Notes under the pieces: model-generated | Told to the model about the DNA's origin: nothing | Databases searched by the model: none | What the model saw: only the letters and a program-made list of their open reading frames with translations | Assembly (NCBI GenBank): GCA_017544125.1 | Contig: JAFYET010000026.1 | Coordinates: 1-17,422, forward strand | Length of the DNA stretch: 17,422 bases | Source: Ruminococcus sp. | GTDB taxonomy: Bacteria; Bacillota; Clostridia; Oscillospirales; Ruminococcaceae | Reading direction: 5' to 3' | Translations under genes and position numbers: made by a program | Shown: positions 14,389 through 17,422 of the stretch, piece by piece | Position numbering within the stretch: position 1 is the stretch's first letter | How the letters are laid out: each line of letters begins with the position of its first letter

Positions 14389-14417
14389 TTGACAACAAAT
14401 TATTGATAGTGTATAAT
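14389..14417 (+). promoter_or_regulatory. Perfect-consensus sigma-A promoter of the AAA+ ATPase gene
   Basis: TTGACA (14389-14394), 17 bp, TATAAT (14412-14417). Predicted start near 14424. AAGGAG (14453-14458) lies 7 nt before the ATG. Confidence 0.85.
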
Positions 14418-14465
14418 ATTTATTAGGAGTTTATTTCCGAAATACTTTGCGTAAGGAGTTTTTAT

Positions 14466-15926
14466 ATGAACATACAAGCCGCTAAGGAGCAGATCGAAAA
14501 TGCCATAAAGTCCTACCTTATGAAGGATGAGTACGGTGAGTATCTTATAAGCATCGAAAAGCAGCGCCCTGTTTTCCTGCTGGGTGCGCCGGGTCTTGGT
14601 AAAACAGCTATCATGGAGCAGATAGCCCAGGATATGCAGATAAACCTCGTATCCTATGCTATGACCCACCAGACAAGAGAAACTGCGATAGGTAAGTCTA
14701 TCACCATGGAGCGTAACTTCGTGGGTAAGGACGTTACCGTTTCCGAGACCACCATGTCCGAGATCATATCAAACATCTATCAGACAATGGAAGAAACAGG
14801 TATCCGTGAGGGTATACTCTTCCTCGATGAGATCAACTGCGTTGAGCGTGACATCGCACCTATGATGCTCCAGTTCCTCCAGTACAAGATCTTCGGTAAG
14901 GATCAGATACCCGAGGGCTGGGTCGTTACCACAGCAGGTAACCCGCCCGAGTATAACGACGCTGTTACAGAGTTCGATATCGCAACTCTCGACCGTCTGA
15001 AGAAGATAGTCATCGACCCCGATTATCCTATCTGGAAGGAATATGCTTTCGCAAGAAGCATACATAACTCTATAACCACATATCTTGACTTCTACCCCGA
15101 ATACTTCTACGTTGTTCCTACCGATAAGAGCGACAGAGAGTTCGTTACAGGCCGTGGCTGGGAAGATATGTCAGAGATGATGCAGCTTTACGAAAAGAAC
15201 GGCACACCCGTTGACCTCTTCCTCATCTCGCAGTATGTTCAGAAGGGCACTATCAACCAGTCATTCTATGAGCATTACTGCCGCTATAACGAGATAAAGG
15301 ATAAGTACAAGGTGCCTGATATACTCAGCGGCAACACCACCACCCAGATAATGGAGGCTGCAAGAATGGCGCCCGAGTATGAAAAGCACATACTCATCAA
15401 CCAGCTTGCCAGCATGACAGCAGATATGATAGTCAACTCACTCATGACAGAGAAGATGTCAAACATCATCATGCCTATGCTTCAGGACGTTGTTGCGAAG
15501 ATAAATGCCGGCTTCTCCAACAGACAGGTGCTCTCAGAGCATATCATGGAGCTGAGAAAGAAAGTTGACAAGGCTGTTAAGGCTCGTATAATCTCCGTTA
15601 AGGACAAGAGGATACAGCACTGGATACTTGCTTCTCTTGCAAGATATATGGACAGAACGACCAACGAGGCAAGAGACAAGAACGAGCAGATAGCTATTAT
15701 CCAGTCAGAGTTTGATGCTATAATCAACAAGGTAAATATGTATACCAATCAGGGCAGCCAGATGCTCTCGAACATATTCGCATTTGTTGAGCGTGTTTAC
15801 GGCGACGGCGCAGAGATGCAGCTGCTCGTTCACGAGCTCTCGCTCAACTCGAATGTTACAAAGTTCATCGGCAAGTATGGCTGCGATGAATACACAAAGA
15901 GGATCGCTGTATTCAGCCAGCAGTAA
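14466..15926 (+). CDS. MoxR-like AAA+ ATPase, orphan
   Basis: A 486-residue cytoplasmic ATPase. Residues 35-47 hold the Walker A loop (GAPGLGKT, 40-47), 117-122 the Walker B with DE (ILFLDE, followed by IN), and N159 in TTAGNPPEYN the sensor 1 position. D/R residues at about 176-177 (TLDRLKK) fit the AAA+ arginine region. The N-terminal half thus matches the MoxR/AAA_5 class, whose members act as chaperone-like remodellers, usually with a VWA-domain partner that places metal or assembles complexes. The C-terminal half (about 290-486) is helical and unique, with long amphipathic stretches (EHIMELRKKVDKAVKARI). No VWA gene follows: a terminator begins 16 nt after the stop and the next gene is a secreted protein. 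The partner must be distant or the protein acts alone. ATPase class is sure, subgroup fairly sure. Confidence 0.87.
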   Translation: MNIQAAKEQIENAIKSYLMKDEYGEYLISIEKQRPVFLLGAPGLGKTAIMEQIAQDMQINLVSYAMTHQTRETAIGKSITMERNFVGKDVTVSETTMSEIISNIYQTMEETGIREGILFLDEINCVERDIAPMMLQFLQYKIFGKDQIPEGWVVTTAGNPPEYNDAVTEFDIATLDRLKKIVIDPDYPIWKEYAFARSIHNSITTYLDFYPEYFYVVPTDKSDREFVTGRGWEDMSEMMQLYEKNGTPVDLFLISQYVQKGTINQSFYEHYCRYNEIKDKYKVPDILSGNTTTQIMEAARMAPEYEKHILINQLASMTADMIVNSLMTEKMSNIIMPMLQDVVAKINAGFSNRQVLSEHIMELRKKVDKAVKARIISVKDKRIQHWILASLARYMDRTTNEARDKNEQIAIIQSEFDAIINKVNMYTNQGSQMLSNIFAFVERVYGDGAEMQLLVHELSLNSNVTKFIGKYGCDEYTKRIAVFSQQ

Positions 15927-15941
15927 GAAACGTTTTCCCAC

Positions 15942-15973
15942 TCCCCTATGTCTCACAGGCATAGGGGAATTTT
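15942..15973 (+). terminator. Terminator of the AAA+ ATPase gene
   Basis: TCCCCTATG (15942-15950) pairs perfectly with CATAGGGGA (15960-15968) around 9 nt, followed by ATTTT. It separates the ATPase gene from the next unit. Confidence 0.8.
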
Positions 15974-15988
15974 GTAATAAGCCTGTTA

Positions 15989-16018
15989 TTGACAATCATG
16001 CCCTTAATGGATTATAAT
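15989..16018 (+). promoter_or_regulatory. Sigma-A promoter of the Fn3-like surface protein gene
   Basis: TTGACA (15989-15994), 18 bp, TATAAT (16013-16018). Predicted start near 16025 gives a leader of about 75 nt with no obvious hairpin. Confidence 0.75.
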
Positions 16019-16098
16019 ATATGTAAGGAATAGGATTTCTCCGGCATCTTATCCCTTGCATCTGACATTTTACGTTAAAAAAAGGAGTGTGTTATACC

Positions 16099-17422
16099 AT
16101 GAAAAAGCTCATATCTCTCGCAGCGGCGGCTGTTACAGCTCTGTCGGCAATACCGTTTGTCGCATCGGCGGAAAAGGAAATGCCGTTTCCCTTTGAGATG
16201 ACAAGACCTGAGAACGTGTCTATGATATGGCTCGAGGGCAATGATTCAGAGAATACCATAGAGATACATTACTCGCAGAACAACTCAATGAGTGCCTGGT
16301 CTGCCCTTAAAGCTTCCGACCACGACAAGTGGCTAAAGGAAATAAACGATATGGGCTATGACGATGTGTGGATAACCGCTCAGATAGACTGGTCGATAGA
16401 TTCGCAGGACGACTGGAAGGTCGATGAATACTGGATGACCGAGGGCTATGATAAGGACTTCCACCAGCACCTCGGTGATTGGGCATATATCCAGTGCGCC
16501 TACTCGGAGGAGACCTCGATGAGCGAGTGGATATTCCGCTATATGGGCAATATCGACGACCCAGAGGATACACACTGGTACGGCAGCCACGACGGCAGCA
16601 ATGACTATAAGGGCTGGGGCGATGTGCTCAAACCCGACCAGTATAAAAAAATCAAGAACGATGATGAAACAAACGCCATATTAGATCTTGAAAACCACAC
16701 AATCTACGCCCGTGTGCGCTGGCTGGTGACGTTCAGACCCCTTGACGGCGGCAATGATTTCTACGCCACCTCGGATTGGTCGGACGCTGCGGCGATAGGC
16801 AAGGACGCAGTAAAGGCTGAGCCTATCAAGGAGGGCGACATAGCAGCCCCCGTTATCAGCGACCTGAAATATACCGACGAGGATTTCAACGGCTTCCCCG
16901 TGATAGCGTTCAAGCTCGAGGTAGATGACAAGCTCGCTTCGCAGGTGACACAGGTCAGCGGAACTCAGGGCGGAATATCCCTCGAGGTAGAGGCAAGGCT
17001 GGCAGGCACCGAGGAATGGGTCGGCTTGCAGGGCGACTGGATAGTCAAGGCAGGCGATATGACCGCAGCGCTGCAAGCCCTCGCCGAAAAGGAGCAGAGC
17101 GTCAAGAAGGACACACCTATCGAGCTTCGTGCAAGATACCGCTGCGCACAGCCCGAAACGGACGACATATGGTCTGACTACTCGCAGATACTTACCTTCG
17201 GCGCACAGGATATGGAAGTGACTACTCAGCTTATCGAGGAGTCATCTGTTGCCGATGATAGCAAGGCAGAGACTACCACAAAAGCCAAAAAGGAAGAGAC
17301 CAAGGACGACGATGACGACAAGTGCTCGCTGTGCGGCTTCTGCCCGCAGCCTTTAGGGCTTTGCATATTTATATGGATAGCGATAATCGTCGTTATCGTG
17401 ATAATCGTTGTAGTAATAGTCC
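16099..17422 (+). CDS. Secreted Fn3-like protein with cysteine-cluster membrane anchor (3' truncated)
   Basis: The frame is open to the window edge, 441 residues so far. The start has AAAGGAG about 11 nt upstream and a signal peptide (MKKLISLAAAAV..., cleavage after ASA at about residue 24). The ectodomain is rich in Trp, Tyr and Asp. It has two or so fibronectin-III-like segments: one ends YARVRWLVTFRP with SDWSDAAAIG, a second starts APVISDLKYTD (about 252) and ends ELRARYRCAQ, DDIWSDYSQILTFG. A Thr/Lys/Asp-rich linker (about 378-408) leads to C409-x2-C412-x2-C415 and C422, then an Ile/Val-rich helix beginning near 423 and running off the window. A C-terminal membrane anchor is therefore likely. 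The function is not recognised. Surface binding or scaffolding is an inference. It stands alone with its own promoter. Confidence 0.8.
   Translation, partial: MKKLISLAAAAVTALSAIPFVASAEKEMPFPFEMTRPENVSMIWLEGNDSENTIEIHYSQNNSMSAWSALKASDHDKWLKEINDMGYDDVWITAQIDWSIDSQDDWKVDEYWMTEGYDKDFHQHLGDWAYIQCAYSEETSMSEWIFRYMGNIDDPEDTHWYGSHDGSNDYKGWGDVLKPDQYKKIKNDDETNAILDLENHTIYARVRWLVTFRPLDGGNDFYATSDWSDAAAIGKDAVKAEPIKEGDIAAPVISDLKYTDEDFNGFPVIAFKLEVDDKLASQVTQVSGTQGGISLEVEARLAGTEEWVGLQGDWIVKAGDMTAALQALAEKEQSVKKDTPIELRARYRCAQPETDDIWSDYSQILTFGAQDMEVTTQLIEESSVADDSKAETTTKAKKEETKDDDDDKCSLCGFCPQPLGLCIFIWIAIIVVIVIIVVVIV

Noticed and set aside
16307..17168. Minus-strand frames opposite the last gene.
   Set aside because: The plus strand carries a signal peptide, ribosome site and consensus promoter in one long frame; the opposite frames have none of these.

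Overview
The window comes from a low-to-mid GC Gram-positive anaerobe. It most resembles a gut Ruminococcus or another Oscillospiraceae member. The basis is near-consensus sigma-A promoters (TTGACA, 17 bp, TATAAT), strong AGGAGG ribosome sites, ATA/CTT/CTC-rich codon use, a starch-debranching enzyme, and Ruminococcus-like surface proteins. The genus is an inference from style and was not tested by a search. No rRNA, tRNA, CRISPR array, insertion sequence or phage gene was seen.

Layout. Positions 1-1286 hold the end of a type I pullulanase/alpha-amylase-family gene and a zinc-ribbon membrane protein 12 bp behind it, closed by a terminator. Positions 1350-3060 hold a monocistronic sugar-type ABC lipoprotein (solute-binding protein) with LacI/CcpA-like operator candidates, a promoter and a leader hairpin. 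It has no permease beside it. Positions 3077-4471 (minus) encode a secreted protein with two copies of an unrecognised beta-rich domain and a C-terminal membrane anchor. Positions 4485-10549 (minus) are dominated by one 1,964-residue adhesin: signal peptide, large N-terminal head, nine tandem CnaB/SpaA-type domains, a 54-bp-repeat acidic stalk and a non-canonical sorting signal. Positions 10550-10992 are AT-rich and hold terminators and one orphan plus-strand promoter. Then come a MntP-type manganese exporter (10993-11586, minus) and a four-helix membrane protein (11689-12180, minus). Facing them is the ribosome-associated GTPase BipA/TypA (12430-14247, plus), then a MoxR-like AAA+ ATPase (14466-15926, plus). 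The last gene (16099 to the edge, plus) is a secreted, membrane-anchored Fn3-like protein cut by the window end.

How the genes fit together. Almost every gene has its own promoter and terminator, so this is a run of single-gene units rather than an operon. A shared theme is the cell envelope. Four exported proteins use four different attachment modes: lipid anchor, C-terminal helix with basic tail, sortase-like signal, and a cysteine-cluster-plus-helix anchor. With the pullulanase and the sugar-binding lipoprotein, this suggests surface attachment and alpha-glucan or other oligosaccharide use.

The most striking item is the adhesin. Its central repeats align closely with the CnaB2 domain of Streptococcus pyogenes FbaB (the SpyCatcher/SpyTag parent), and each of the nine keeps a candidate Lys, Glu and Asp for an intramolecular isopeptide bond. 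No defence system or other multigene novel system is evident.
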